Assembly: GCA_035493475.1 (NCBI GenBank)
Contig: DATJIF010000112.1
Span: forward strand, 1-64,000
DNA from: Actinospica sp035493475
GTDB taxonomy: Bacteria > Actinomycetota > Actinomycetes > Streptomycetales > Catenulisporaceae
Direction of reading: 5' to 3'
DNA length: 64,000 nt
This document shows, piece by piece, positions 51,228 through 59,613 of the stretch. Numbering within the stretch: position 1 is the first letter of the stretch; every line of letters begins with the position of its first letter. The notes under the pieces are model-generated. The model worked only from the letters and a program-made list of their open reading frames with translations. It was not told where the DNA came from and ran no database searches. The position numbers and the translations under genes are program-made.

Positions 51228-52022
51228 ATGCTGCAGGACGAGCTGATCGAACGGGTCCGCGCCGTGTGCCAGGCCGATCAGGGCCTGGACGCGGCGCTGA
51301 TGTACGGCTCGTTCACGAAAGGCGAGGCGGACCGGCACAGCGACATCGAGTTCTGGCTCTTCTTCACCCCCGCCGCGCGCGACCGGCTCGACCCGGCCGA
51401 GTGGTGCGCGCGGATCGCGCCGGTCACGTACCTGATCCGCAACGAGTTCGGCACGCACGTCGCGATCTTCCCGCAGCTGATCCGCGGCGAGTTCCACTTC
51501 GCGACCGTCAACCACTACGGCGTGCTCACACAGTGGCCCGAGCGCGGCGCACCCCCCGAGAAGATGATCTTCGTGGACCGGTCCGGCAGGCTGGAGCGGC
51601 TGCTGAAGGCGCTGCCGGAGCGGATGGCCAAGCCCGCGGAGCCGAAAGTCGCCGTCACCGAGTACTGCGACCGGTACGTCAACCGGCTCACCCGCGCCGT
51701 CCACCTGGTCGAACGCGGCGAATACCTGCGCGCCTGGGACACGCTCGTGCACGTGCAGCGCTACCTGACCTGGATGGCGCGCATGGCCGAGAACTCGACC
51801 GCGCACTGGCTCACCCCGTCGCAGGCCGCGGAGAAGGAACTCACCCCGCGCACGGTCGCGGGCCTGGTGGCGGCGACCTCCGCCGCGGACGAGGCGGGAC
51901 TGCGCCGCGCGCTGCGGGCCGCGCTCGACGAGGGCCGCCGGCACTGGGAGGCGATCGGCGGGCCGGTGCCGCACGCGTTATTCCAGGAGCTTTCCGCGGC
52001 CGTCGATGCCTATCATCAGTGA
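51228..52022 (+). CDS. Lincosamide nucleotidyltransferase-like protein (Lnu(B/F) type)
   Basis: A 264-residue nucleotidyltransferase. The catalytic motif is MYGSFTKGEADRHSDIEFWLF (GSF, then Asp-x-Glu). RNEFGTHVAIFPQLIRGEFHF and QRYLTWMARMAENSTAHWL line up well with remembered Lnu(B)/Lnu(F) sequences, which adenylate lincomycin and clindamycin. Whether it confers resistance is not shown by sequence. Leu251 is encoded by TTA (51978-51980), a rare codon in such genomes that may place it under bldA-type control. Ribosome site AAGGAG. It starts a three-gene run with a methyltransferase and an APH-like kinase. Confidence 0.85.
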   Translation: MLQDELIERVRAVCQADQGLDAALMYGSFTKGEADRHSDIEFWLFFTPAARDRLDPAEWCARIAPVTYLIRNEFGTHVAIFPQLIRGEFHFATVNHYGVLTQWPERGAPPEKMIFVDRSGRLERLLKALPERMAKPAEPKVAVTEYCDRYVNRLTRAVHLVERGEYLRAWDTLVHVQRYLTWMARMAENSTAHWLTPSQAAEKELTPRTVAGLVAATSAADEAGLRRALRAALDEGRRHWEAIGGPVPHALFQELSAAVDAYHQ

Positions 52023-52024
52023 CC

Positions 52025-52792
52025 ATGTCAGCACCGTCACGCACGTTCGAGGACCTGCTCGCCGAGGCCGAAGCCGTCTCCGTGGACGGCTGGGACTTCT
52101 CCTGGCTGGACGGGCGCGCCACCGAGCAGCGCCCCACCTGGGGATACCAGCGCCTGATGGCCGAACGCCTGGCCACCGCCCGCGCCGCGCTCGACATCCA
52201 GACCGGCGGCGGGGAGGTGCTCGCCGGAGCGGAGAGACTGCCGCCGGTGATGGCCGCCACCGAGTCGTGGCCGCCGAACATCGCCAAGGCCACCCGGCTG
52301 CTGCGCCCGCGCGGCGTCGTCGTGGTCGCCGACCCGGACGAGCCGCCGCTGCCGTTCGCCGACGAGGCCTTCGACCTGGTCACCAGCCGCCACCCGGTCA
52401 GCGCGTACTGGACCGAGATCGCCCGCGTCCTCGAACCCGGCGGCACCTACCTCTCCCAGGAGGTCGGGCCGCGCAGCGTCGCCGAGGTCACCGAGTACTT
52501 CATGGGCCCGCAGTCCGAGGAGGACCTCGACTCCCGGCACCCCGACTTCGCCCGCGCCGACGCCGAGAAGGCCGGGCTCGACGTCGTCGACCTGCGCTAC
52601 GAGGAACTGCGCACCGAGTTCCACGACGTCGGCGCCATGGTCTACTTCCTGCGCAAGGTCATCTGGATCGTCCCCGGCTTCACCGTCGACACCTACCGCG
52701 ACCGGCTGCGCGAACTGCACGAACAGATCCAGGCCGACGGACCCTTCACCGCCACCACCACCCGCTTCCTGATCGAGGCCCGCAAGCCGTGA
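52025..52792 (+). CDS. SAM-dependent methyltransferase
   Basis: A 255-residue class I enzyme with a somewhat divergent SAM site: LDIQTGGGEVLAGAERLPP, MAATESWPPNIAKA, DLVTSRHPVSAYWTEIARVLEPGGTYLSQEVG. The N-terminal DFSWLDGRATEQRPTWGYQRL is conserved in a group of rRNA or small-molecule methyltransferases in actinomycetes. It begins two bases after the nucleotidyltransferase stop and its own stop overlaps the kinase start, so all three are cotranslated. Confidence 0.85.
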   Translation: MSAPSRTFEDLLAEAEAVSVDGWDFSWLDGRATEQRPTWGYQRLMAERLATARAALDIQTGGGEVLAGAERLPPVMAATESWPPNIAKATRLLRPRGVVVVADPDEPPLPFADEAFDLVTSRHPVSAYWTEIARVLEPGGTYLSQEVGPRSVAEVTEYFMGPQSEEDLDSRHPDFARADAEKAGLDVVDLRYEELRTEFHDVGAMVYFLRKVIWIVPGFTVDTYRDRLRELHEQIQADGPFTATTTRFLIEARKP

Positions 52793-53475
52793 CCGAACCC
52801 GCCCTGCTGGCCCAAGGCCGCGACGCCGACGTCTACGCCCTCGACGACACCCGCGTCCTGCGCCGCTACCGCGACCCCTCCCACAGCAACACGCTGATGG
52901 AGGCGAAGATCATGGAGTACGTCGCCTCCCACGGCTACCCCGTCCCCCGCGTGTACGACGCCACCGACAGCGACATGGTCATGGACCGGCTCGACGGCCC
53001 CACCCTCATGCAGGCCTTCGAAGCCAAGCCCTGGCGCCTCGGCCGCTACGCCCGCGAACTCGCCGCCCTGCACGACCGGCTCGGCGCCATCCCCGCCCCC
53101 GACTGGCTTCCCGCGCCGCGCACCTGCCCCGACCTCGACGGCGACCGCGTCATGCACCTCGACCTGCACCCGCTCAACGTGATCCTCACCCCCGACCGCG
53201 GCCCCATGGTCATCGACTGGACCAACGCCGCCACCGGCGACCCGGCCTTCGACCTCGCCTACACGATCGTCACCACCGCCACCGCCGACCTGCCGCCCAG
53301 CCCCGCCGTCGCCGCACGCCGGCTGTTCCTGCGCACCCTGCGCCGCGCCTCGACCTCCGACTCCGGACCCCGCATGGCCGACGCCGCCCGCGCGAAACTC
53401 GGCGACCCCAACCACACCGCGTCCGAGGCCGCCCGGCTGCGCGCGATCATCGACCGCGCGCAGCCGGGACGCTGA
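52789..53475 (+). CDS. APH-family small-molecule kinase
   Basis: A 228-residue aminoglycoside-phosphotransferase-like protein, shorter than usual (about 260-300). The ATP lysine is in LMEAKIMEYVASHGYPVPRVYDA; MDRLDGPTLMQAF is the hinge; the catalytic loop VMHLDLHPLNVILT and DW in MVIDWTNAATGDPAFDLA are complete. Many such proteins phosphorylate antibiotics or sugars. The GTG start overlaps the methyltransferase stop (GTGA). Confidence 0.85.
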   Translation: MTEPALLAQGRDADVYALDDTRVLRRYRDPSHSNTLMEAKIMEYVASHGYPVPRVYDATDSDMVMDRLDGPTLMQAFEAKPWRLGRYARELAALHDRLGAIPAPDWLPAPRTCPDLDGDRVMHLDLHPLNVILTPDRGPMVIDWTNAATGDPAFDLAYTIVTTATADLPPSPAVAARRLFLRTLRRASTSDSGPRMADAARAKLGDPNHTASEAARLRAIIDRAQPGR

Positions 53476-53487
53476 CCTGATCCTCGG

Positions 53488-54135
53488 TCAGAACGCGGAC
53501 ACCGACTCCGGGGCCCGCTCCGCACGCGAGAGGGCCCGCAGCACCGGCACCGCACCGTGCCGCCTGACCGCGAGCGGCGCCAGCAGCCCGATCACCCGCG
53601 CATACGCCGAATCCGACGCCTGCGGAGTCTCCACACCGACGCTCACCGCGAGATCGTCGGTGTGGATCAGCAGCTCCAGCACCCGCGTCGCCAGCACGTC
53701 ACCGGCCGCCATCGCCCGCCCCTCGATCCACGGCATCGCGATCACGTCCTCCGGCGCGAGCGAGGCGAACTGCGCGGACAGGTACTCCCGCGCCTCACGC
53801 GTGAGCCGCAGCACCTCCGCCGCCCCGGCCTCCGCGCGCTTCTCGCCGGTGTCCCGGATGCCCGCGTTCACCGGCGCGTCCAGATCCGCACCGATCCACG
53901 CCGCCTGCTCGTAGTGCGACAGCAGAGCCGTGACGGCCGCACCCGGCTCCGGACGCCCGCTCTCCACGGCCCAGCGCGCCGACTGCACCTGCCAACCCAG
54001 ATGCGCGGCCAACCCGCCCACCGTGAACCCCTCGCACGCGCTCGGCTCCGCCCAACGCCCCGTCACCTCGGCCGACGCCAGCAAGACGATCGCCGCGTCC
54101 GACGCCGCCAGGAAATCATCGAAGATCTTCGCCAT
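53488..54135 (-). CDS. Maleylpyruvate isomerase family mycothiol-dependent enzyme
   Basis: A 215-residue DinB-superfamily protein. GFTVGGLAAHLGWQVQSARW supplies the first metal histidine; VLELLIHTDDLAVSVG supplies the others. The C-terminus carries the Mdmpi-type extension. Mycothiol-dependent members isomerise or conjugate small electrophiles. It is divergent from the Spd-like gene, sharing a region with an SOS-box-like palindrome. It lies 12 bases from the converging APH gene. Confidence 0.85.
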   Translation of the reverse strand: MAKIFDDFLAASDAAIVLLASAEVTGRWAEPSACEGFTVGGLAAHLGWQVQSARWAVESGRPEPGAAVTALLSHYEQAAWIGADLDAPVNAGIRDTGEKRAEAGAAEVLRLTREAREYLSAQFASLAPEDVIAMPWIEGRAMAAGDVLATRVLELLIHTDDLAVSVGVETPQASDSAYARVIGLLAPLAVRRHGAVPVLRALSRAERAPESVSAF

Positions 54136-54154
54136 GCGCAGGAGACTACGCGCA

Positions 54155-54168
54155 CGAACATTTGTACG
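54155..54168. promoter_or_regulatory. SOS-box-like palindrome with adjacent -10
   Basis: CGAAC-ATTT-GTACG matches the Gram-positive LexA pattern GAAC-N4-GTNC in its core and departs from the CGAACRNRYGTTYG consensus at two positions. TATAAA follows at 54170-54175 as a -10-like element facing the plus-strand gene at 54267. It lies in the divergent region between 54135 and 54267. Confidence 0.4.
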
Positions 54169-54266
54169 CTATAAAACCGCAACCGCCCCACGGCGCGCCC
54201 CCGGACCGGTATCCTCGCACCCACGATGCCCCTCCCGCCGCGCCGCCCCGACGAGGAGATCCACGC

Positions 54267-55835
54267 GTGACCACCGGACTGCGCACCTGGTTCGACAAGG
54301 CCGGGCCCCTCGCCCAGTCGCTCACGATCCTCGCCGCCGTCATCGCCGTACTCGCCGTCGCCGTACTGCTCTGGCGCGGCTCGCGCTCCGCCCTGCGCGG
54401 CAAGAAGGCGGCCGACACCCTCACCGTCGTCGCCGCCGCCATGGCCTCCTCCGTCGCCGCGACCGGCATGTGGCACTTCTTCAGCCGCACCATGCACCTG
54501 CCGACCTGGATCCAGGCCGTGCTGTTCGCGTTCATGGAGATCAGCGTCCTGGCCTCCGCGCTGCGCGCCCGCGCCAACGTCGCCCGGGACGGCAACGCCG
54601 GCGCCGACGGACTCGCCGTCTGGGTCCTGACCTGCGCCTCCGGCCTGATGTCCGCATCCGAGGCGTCCAGCCTGCAGGAAGCGCTCGTCCGGCTCGGCGC
54701 CCCGCTGGTCGCGGCGTGGCTCTGGGAACGCAGCATGGTCCCCGAACGCCGCGCCCAGAAGGTCAAACAGGGCACCGCCGAATCCGTCCGCTGGCTCTTC
54801 TCCGTCAAACGCGTCGCCGTACGCCTCGGCCTCGCCACAGCGCTCGGCGCCGACCTGGAGACCGAGGACGCCAACCGCCGCATCGACCGCTTCGTCCGCG
54901 CCGACAACCGCGCCCAGCGAGCCAGCTTCCTGACCCGCCGGCACGCCGGACGCCGCCGCGACCGCGCCCACGCCCGGCTCATGGAACAGGCCCGCATGCA
55001 GGCCGACCCGCGCGCCCTCTACGCCCACCTCGGCCGCCAGGCCATCCTCGACGTCCTGGCCCGCCTCGGCGGCGACGACGCCGTCATAGACCGCGAGCGC
55101 GCCCGGCAGATGCAGCACATCCTCGCCGACGCCGCCGGCACCGCCCCCGAGACCGCACCGGCCCCCGCCACCGGCCGCAGAAGGGCCGCCACGGCAGCCG
55201 CACAGGCCCCCGCGCCCGAGCCGATGGCCGCCGCCGTCCCCGTCCCGCAGCAGCAGCCGTTCACGCCGCCGCAGCCCGAACCCCCGCAGCCGCCGCCCGC
55301 CGCCCCCCTGCCGGAACCCGAGCCCGAGCCGGAGTTCACGCCGCGTCAGGACGAACTCCCGATGCAACTGCCCCCGCAGCCGATGCCCCTGCTCGAGACC
55401 GCCAACGGCTTCCACGGCGTCCCAGCCCCCCGCCAGCCCGTCGCGGCCCCGACCAACGGCCACACCAACGGGCACGCGGTCACCTTCGTCGCCCCGACGC
55501 TGCCCGACCCGGAACCGGAACCCGAACCGGTCTACGCGTACTACGAGCCGGAACCGGACTACGAGCCCGAACCCGAGCCCGTCGCGCCGCCGCCCCCGCC
55601 GCCGCCGGTCCGCATCGAGGACCAGCAGCTCGTGAACCGGATCATGAAGGCCATGGCCAACTCGCGCAGCACCAACCCGAACATGCTCAAGCTCGCCAGC
55701 GAGGTCGGGATAAGCATCGTCGAGATGCAGGACGTCATAGAGAAGCTCGGCGGCTTCAACGTGCTCTGGAACAAGGTCCGCCAGGACCAGGAGGCCGAGA
55801 GCACCGGCAGCGACCTCGAGTACTACCCCGCGTAA
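54267..55835 (+). CDS. Spd/DUF2637-like membrane protein with Pro-rich linker and C-terminal helical domain
   Basis: A 522-residue protein. Four membrane helices lie in the first 160 residues: LTILAAVIAVLAVAVLLW, then ADTLTVVAAAMASSVAATGMW, IQAVLFAFMEISVLASA, GLAVWVLTCASGLMSAS. This resembles actinomycete plasmid-spread and DUF2637 proteins that aid intramycelial DNA transfer. A basic helical part (170-285), a long Pro/Glu-Pro repeat linker (about 300-465) and a C-terminal winged-helix-like segment (QQLVNRIMKAMANSRSTN, EVGISIVEMQDVIEKLGG) follow. GTG start after GAGGAG. It overlaps the converging membrane protein by 13 bases. Confidence 0.75.
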   Translation: MTTGLRTWFDKAGPLAQSLTILAAVIAVLAVAVLLWRGSRSALRGKKAADTLTVVAAAMASSVAATGMWHFFSRTMHLPTWIQAVLFAFMEISVLASALRARANVARDGNAGADGLAVWVLTCASGLMSASEASSLQEALVRLGAPLVAAWLWERSMVPERRAQKVKQGTAESVRWLFSVKRVAVRLGLATALGADLETEDANRRIDRFVRADNRAQRASFLTRRHAGRRRDRAHARLMEQARMQADPRALYAHLGRQAILDVLARLGGDDAVIDRERARQMQHILADAAGTAPETAPAPATGRRRAATAAAQAPAPEPMAAAVPVPQQQPFTPPQPEPPQPPPAAPLPEPEPEPEFTPRQDELPMQLPPQPMPLLETANGFHGVPAPRQPVAAPTNGHTNGHAVTFVAPTLPDPEPEPEPVYAYYEPEPDYEPEPEPVAPPPPPPPVRIEDQQLVNRIMKAMANSRSTNPNMLKLASEVGISIVEMQDVIEKLGGFNVLWNKVRQDQEAESTGSDLEYYPA

Positions 55836-56473
55836 CCCGAACCCGGCTCCGGCCGCCTGCGCACCCACACCAGCAGCAGCACACTGACCACCGCCGCGTA
55901 CGCGCACCACGTCGAGGCGAACTCCACCTGCCACGCGATCGCGCACCCCACCGCCCCGACGAACGCCACGAGCCCGAACCAGCGCACGAACCGGTCCGGG
56001 CTCAGCAGCGGCGCCCCCAGCGTCGCCAGCAGGTAACCCCCGATCAGGAACCAGCCCGCGGTGATCCCGAGCCCGTAGTCCAGCACGTGCCCGTGCGCCC
56101 TCGCCGTCACCCCGTGCGCGGCCACGTCGAACCCCAGGACCGACGAGACGACGGCCCCGACCGCGAGCGTCGCCGTGAGCCGTGCCGCGTCACGGGGCCA
56201 CGCTGACACCAGGACACCGAGCGGAACCAGCGTCGGCAGCACCACGAACGCGATCACGCCCCACACCGTCACCGCCGCCCGGCCCGCACCCGCCGACACC
56301 CGACCCTGCGTATCCAGCCAGACCACCGACTCCACCAACTGATGCACCCCCAGCACCAGCGGCAGCGCACCCAGAACCCGATCCCGGCCACGGCGCGCCC
56401 CCACCAGCGTCACCACCCCCAACGCCCCGATGACCCCACCGGCCACCGCGTCGGCCGTCGGACTCCAGCACAT
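55823..56473 (-). CDS. DUF6629-like integral membrane protein
   Basis: A 216-residue protein with about seven hydrophobic helices. The N-terminus MCWSPTADAVAGGVIGALGVV and the segment LPLVLGVHQLVESVVW match remembered actinobacterial DUF6629 proteins of unknown function. GHVLDYGLGITAGWFLIGGYLL and a basic tail follow. Its end overlaps the end of the Spd-like gene on the other strand. Confidence 0.7.
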   Translation of the reverse strand: MCWSPTADAVAGGVIGALGVVTLVGARRGRDRVLGALPLVLGVHQLVESVVWLDTQGRVSAGAGRAAVTVWGVIAFVVLPTLVPLGVLVSAWPRDAARLTATLAVGAVVSSVLGFDVAAHGVTARAHGHVLDYGLGITAGWFLIGGYLLATLGAPLLSPDRFVRWFGLVAFVGAVGCAIAWQVEFASTWCAYAAVVSVLLLVWVRRRPEPGSGYAG

Positions 56474-56523
56474 CCCGAACCCCTTCCCCCGGAAATGTCG
56501 CCGCCCGGCACTACGATGCCGCC

Positions 56524-57486
56524 GTGACGGATCTTCAGCTCGCCCACGCCACCGTACCCGCGCCGCACCAGCCGACCACCACCGACCGGCTGGCCGAGGC
56601 GACCGCGGCCTGGCTCGCCGCGAAGAAACCGACCACCCGCGACGCCTACCGCCGCGACCTGCAGTCCTGGGCCGCCTTCTGCGACCAGCGCGGCCAACAC
56701 CCGCTGCTCGCCCGCAAACCCGACGCCGACCTCTTCGGCGCCTGGCTCCAGGACCCGTCCGGAACGCGCCTCACGGCCACCTCCGCCGCCCGCCGGATGG
56801 CCGCCGTCTCCTCCTGGTACCGCTACCTCGTCGCCTGCGACCTGCACGACCGCAACCCCTTCGGCGCCGCCGAACGCCCCCGCGTCGACCGCGACTACAG
56901 CGCCACCGCCTTCCTCGACGAACCCTCGGCCCGCCGCCTCATCCAGGCCGCCGAGCACCACCGCGGCGTCACCGGCCTGCGCGACGCCGCCATGATCCGC
57001 CTCATGCTCCAACTCGGCGTCCGCGTCACCGAGGTCTGCGCCCTGACCACCGAATCCCTCGGCACCACCGCCGGCCAACGCACCGTCACCATCCACGGCA
57101 AGGGCGGCAAACGCGTCGTGCGCGCCCTGCCCCCCTCCGCCGGCGAGGCCCTCGACCGCTACCTCGCCGCCCGCGACGCCGTGCAGCCCGGGGACGGGAC
57201 ACGGCACCTGTTCACCACCGACACCGGCCGCGCCGTCGACCGCACCCACCTGTTCAAACTCGTCCGCCGCCTCGCCCGCGAGGCCGGCCTCCCGCACCCC
57301 GACTCCATCACCCCGCACTCGCTGCGCCACACCTTCGCCACCCTCGCCACCGAACGCGGCGCAGACCTCGACGACCTGCAGGACGCCATGGGCCACGCCG
57401 ACCCCCGCACCACCCGCCGCTACCAGCGCTCCGCCCGCCGCCTCGACCGCGACCCCGCCCACCTCGTCGCCGCCGCCCTCGGCTGA
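56524..57486 (+). CDS. Tyrosine recombinase/integrase
   Basis: A 320-residue recombinase. The N-terminal core-binding domain (about 22-115) has KPTTRDAYRRDLQSW. Catalytic residues are Arg167 (LGVRVTEV), Lys193 (HGKGGKRVVR), His265-x-x-Arg268 (HSLRHTFATLA), His291 (MGHADPRTTRRY) and Tyr300. All are intact. The short spacing between His291 and Tyr300 is typical of Xer-like enzymes. GTG start. Its neighbours are an Spd-like gene and a small membrane protein, suggesting a mobile-element-derived cluster, but no att site or tRNA is seen. Confidence 0.9.
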   Translation: MTDLQLAHATVPAPHQPTTTDRLAEATAAWLAAKKPTTRDAYRRDLQSWAAFCDQRGQHPLLARKPDADLFGAWLQDPSGTRLTATSAARRMAAVSSWYRYLVACDLHDRNPFGAAERPRVDRDYSATAFLDEPSARRLIQAAEHHRGVTGLRDAAMIRLMLQLGVRVTEVCALTTESLGTTAGQRTVTIHGKGGKRVVRALPPSAGEALDRYLAARDAVQPGDGTRHLFTTDTGRAVDRTHLFKLVRRLAREAGLPHPDSITPHSLRHTFATLATERGADLDDLQDAMGHADPRTTRRYQRSARRLDRDPAHLVAAALG

Positions 57487-57532
57487 ACCGGGCCCCCGCT
57501 GGAGCCGCGCCACCCATACGCCACAGTCCGCC

Positions 57533-57817
57533 ATGAGCCGAATGGGCGACCGTGATCATGCACACATCGACGAAAGGGGGGAATCTAAGAACAAATACTC
57601 CCACACGGGAAGAAGCACGACATTGACCCTCTCCCTTCCGGTGGTCCTCCTCTTCGGCGTCCTGATGATCCTGCTCGTCCGCAAGGGCGGCATGAAGATC
57701 TCGCACGCCATCGTCGCCGCCTTCTTCGGCTTCTACCTGGCCTCCACCACCCTCGCCACCCAGATCAACTCCCTGGACTCCACCATCGCCCACCTCGTAG
57801 ACTCCGTGCATCCGTAG
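57533..57817 (+). CDS. Small membrane protein, unknown (94 or 64 residues)
   Basis: Two hydrophobic helices, LTLSLPVVLLFGVLMILLV and HAIVAAFFGFYLASTTLAT, joined by RKGGMKIS, then a short amphipathic tail. Similar small proteins occur beside recombinases and Spd-like genes in streptomycete-type genomes, but I cannot name a family. ATG 57533 has no strong ribosome site; the in-frame TTG at 57623 is preceded by GGGAAGAAG and starts right at the hydrophobic core, so the true protein may be 64 residues. Confidence 0.65.
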   Translation: MSRMGDRDHAHIDERGESKNKYSHTGRSTTLTLSLPVVLLFGVLMILLVRKGGMKISHAIVAAFFGFYLASTTLATQINSLDSTIAHLVDSVHP

Positions 57818-57986
57818 CTGCACGTGCATCCGGGGCGCGCCGGGCGGCCGAAAGGGCGCCCCCCTACGCGCCACCACGCCGCTCCGCAGTTGCCAAACCA
57901 CCGGTAAAGTAGAAGTCTGCGACAGATCCGACACTCGAGGACACTGCCGACCAAACGGCGCCGACACCGTCGAGAAGGGGACGAGC

Positions 57987-58724
57987 GTGCCGACCATCCC
58001 CGAAGCAACCCTCCCCGTTGCCCTCACCGCCGTACGCCACGGCCAGTCCACCGCCAACGCGGCCTTCGCCGAAGCCAACGCCACCGGCGCCCTCACCGTC
58101 CCCATCACCGAACGCGACGCCGACCTCCCGCTCACCGACCTCGGCCGCGCCCAGGCCGCCGACCTCGGCCGCCGCCTCGCCGCCGACCCACCGCGCCTGG
58201 TTTACTGCTCCCCCTACCTGCGCGCCCGCGAAACGATGCAGATCGCCCTCGCCGCCGCCCACGAACACGGCGCCCCGCACCCCGCGCAGATCCCCGTCCG
58301 GTACGACGAACGCCTCAGAGACCGCGAGACCGGCGCCTGGGAGATGCTCACCGACGCCGCCCTGCGCCGCAAATACCCCGAGGACATCGCCCGCCGCGAA
58401 CACGTCGGCCGCTACTACTTCCGACCCCCCTGCGGCGAGAACTTCCCCGACGTCCAGCTCCGCGTCCGCTCCGTCCTCACCGAGGCCCTCGCCGCCGGCG
58501 CCGGACGCCACCTGCTCATCGTCGCCCACGACGCCGTCGTCCTCATGCTCCGCATGATCCTCGACCCCCTCGACGAAGCCGCCCTGCTCGACCTGCTCAG
58601 CCGGCACGGCGCCGTCACCAACTGCGCCGTCACCCGCTGGGACCTCGACCGCGGCACCGCAGGCCTCCGCCTCACCCAGGCCAACGACGCCACCCACCTC
58701 ACCCCCGACCGCCACACCTCCTGA
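57987..58724 (+). CDS. Histidine phosphatase-superfamily protein
   Basis: A 245-residue phosphoglycerate-mutase-like enzyme. The phosphoacceptor histidine is in TAVRHGQSTANAAF; LTDLGRAQAADLG, the arginine in SPYLRARETM, the acid in YDERLRDRETGAWE and the second histidine in LLIVAHDAVVLML complete the site. Members dephosphorylate sugars, nucleotides or proteins; the insert with RRKYPEDIARREHVG points to the broad-specificity group. GTG start with AAGGGG. Confidence 0.9.
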   Translation: MPTIPEATLPVALTAVRHGQSTANAAFAEANATGALTVPITERDADLPLTDLGRAQAADLGRRLAADPPRLVYCSPYLRARETMQIALAAAHEHGAPHPAQIPVRYDERLRDRETGAWEMLTDAALRRKYPEDIARREHVGRYYFRPPCGENFPDVQLRVRSVLTEALAAGAGRHLLIVAHDAVVLMLRMILDPLDEAALLDLLSRHGAVTNCAVTRWDLDRGTAGLRLTQANDATHLTPDRHTS

Positions 58725-58737
58725 ACGCACGGACACC

Positions 58738-58770
58738 AAGGGCCCGGGACGAATCGTCCCGGGCCCTTTT
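58738..58770. terminator. Rho-independent bidirectional terminator
   Basis: AAGGGCCCGGGAC (58738-58750) and GTCCCGGGCCCTT (58756-58768) with TTTT following, 13 bases after the phosphatase stop and 12 before the stop of the converging acyltransferase. Its symmetry allows use on both strands. Confidence 0.9.
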
Positions 58771-58781
58771 CGCCGCGTCCG

Positions 58782-59462
58782 TCACACGTCCGCGGGCCGC
58801 TCGTTGTAGACCCCCGTGTACTCCTGCCCCGACAGCTTCCCGATCTCCGCCAGCACCGCGTCCGCCACCGCACGCCGCGCCCGCGAGTTCGTCTCCACGG
58901 CCTCCCCCGGGAAACCCACCTCCGACGCCGCGATCGGCTCCCCGAACCGCACCACGATCTTCCGCATCCGCGGGAACTTCGCCCCCACCGGCAGCACCTC
59001 GTTCGTCCCGATCACCCCGACCGGCACGATCGGCGCCTTCGACTTCAACGCCAACCAGCCCACCCCGACCCGCGCCCGGTAAAGACGCCCGTCCCGCGAC
59101 CGCGTCCCCTCCGGATAGATCCCGAACGCCACCCCCGACGCCAACACGTCATACGCCGTGTCCAAGGACGCCTGCGCCGCCTTGTGATCCCCCCGCCGCA
59201 CCGGCACCGCCCCGATCCCGGTGAAGAAGCCCTTCATGAACCGCCCCTTGAACCCCGGCGACGTCCAGTACTCCTCCTTCGCCAGGAACGCCACCCGCCG
59301 CGGACAGATCATCGGGATCAGGATCGAGTCGATGAACGACAGATGGTTCGACGCCACGATCACCGGACCGGACTTCGGCAGGTTCTCCAGGCCCTCCACC
59401 TGAGGCCGCCAGATCGCCAGGGTCAACCGGGTCACCAGGACCTTCAGCACCGCGTAGAACAC
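58782..59462 (-). CDS. plsC: 1-acyl-sn-glycerol-3-phosphate acyltransferase (PlsC family)
   Basis: A 226-residue membrane-associated acyltransferase. The catalytic NHLSFIDS is the HX4D motif, with the catalytic His and Asp; FLAKEEYW, GAVPVRRGD, YPEGTRSRDG and VPVGVIGT are blocks II-IV. It acylates lysophosphatidic acid in phospholipid synthesis. GTG start at 59462. Several genomes carry multiple copies, so this need not be the essential one. Confidence 0.9.
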   Translation of the reverse strand: MFYAVLKVLVTRLTLAIWRPQVEGLENLPKSGPVIVASNHLSFIDSILIPMICPRRVAFLAKEEYWTSPGFKGRFMKGFFTGIGAVPVRRGDHKAAQASLDTAYDVLASGVAFGIYPEGTRSRDGRLYRARVGVGWLALKSKAPIVPVGVIGTNEVLPVGAKFPRMRKIVVRFGEPIAASEVGFPGEAVETNSRARRAVADAVLAEIGKLSGQEYTGVYNERPADV

Positions 59463-59613
59463 GCTTCGCCTCTCTCACATACCCGAAACAGCCCGCCGCC
59501 CCTTCGCGGACGCGACGGTAACGAACAATACGGGGTCGACTCGATCGGGTGGCAACCGGGCGACACGATGCGGACACGCCCCGCCCCCCGCCGTGGCCTG
59601 CTGCACTACCCCC

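Noticed and set aside
53488..58724. A complete integrative conjugative element
   Set aside because: Only Spd-like, recombinase and a small membrane protein are present; TraB, Rep, Xis, tRNA and att repeats were not found.
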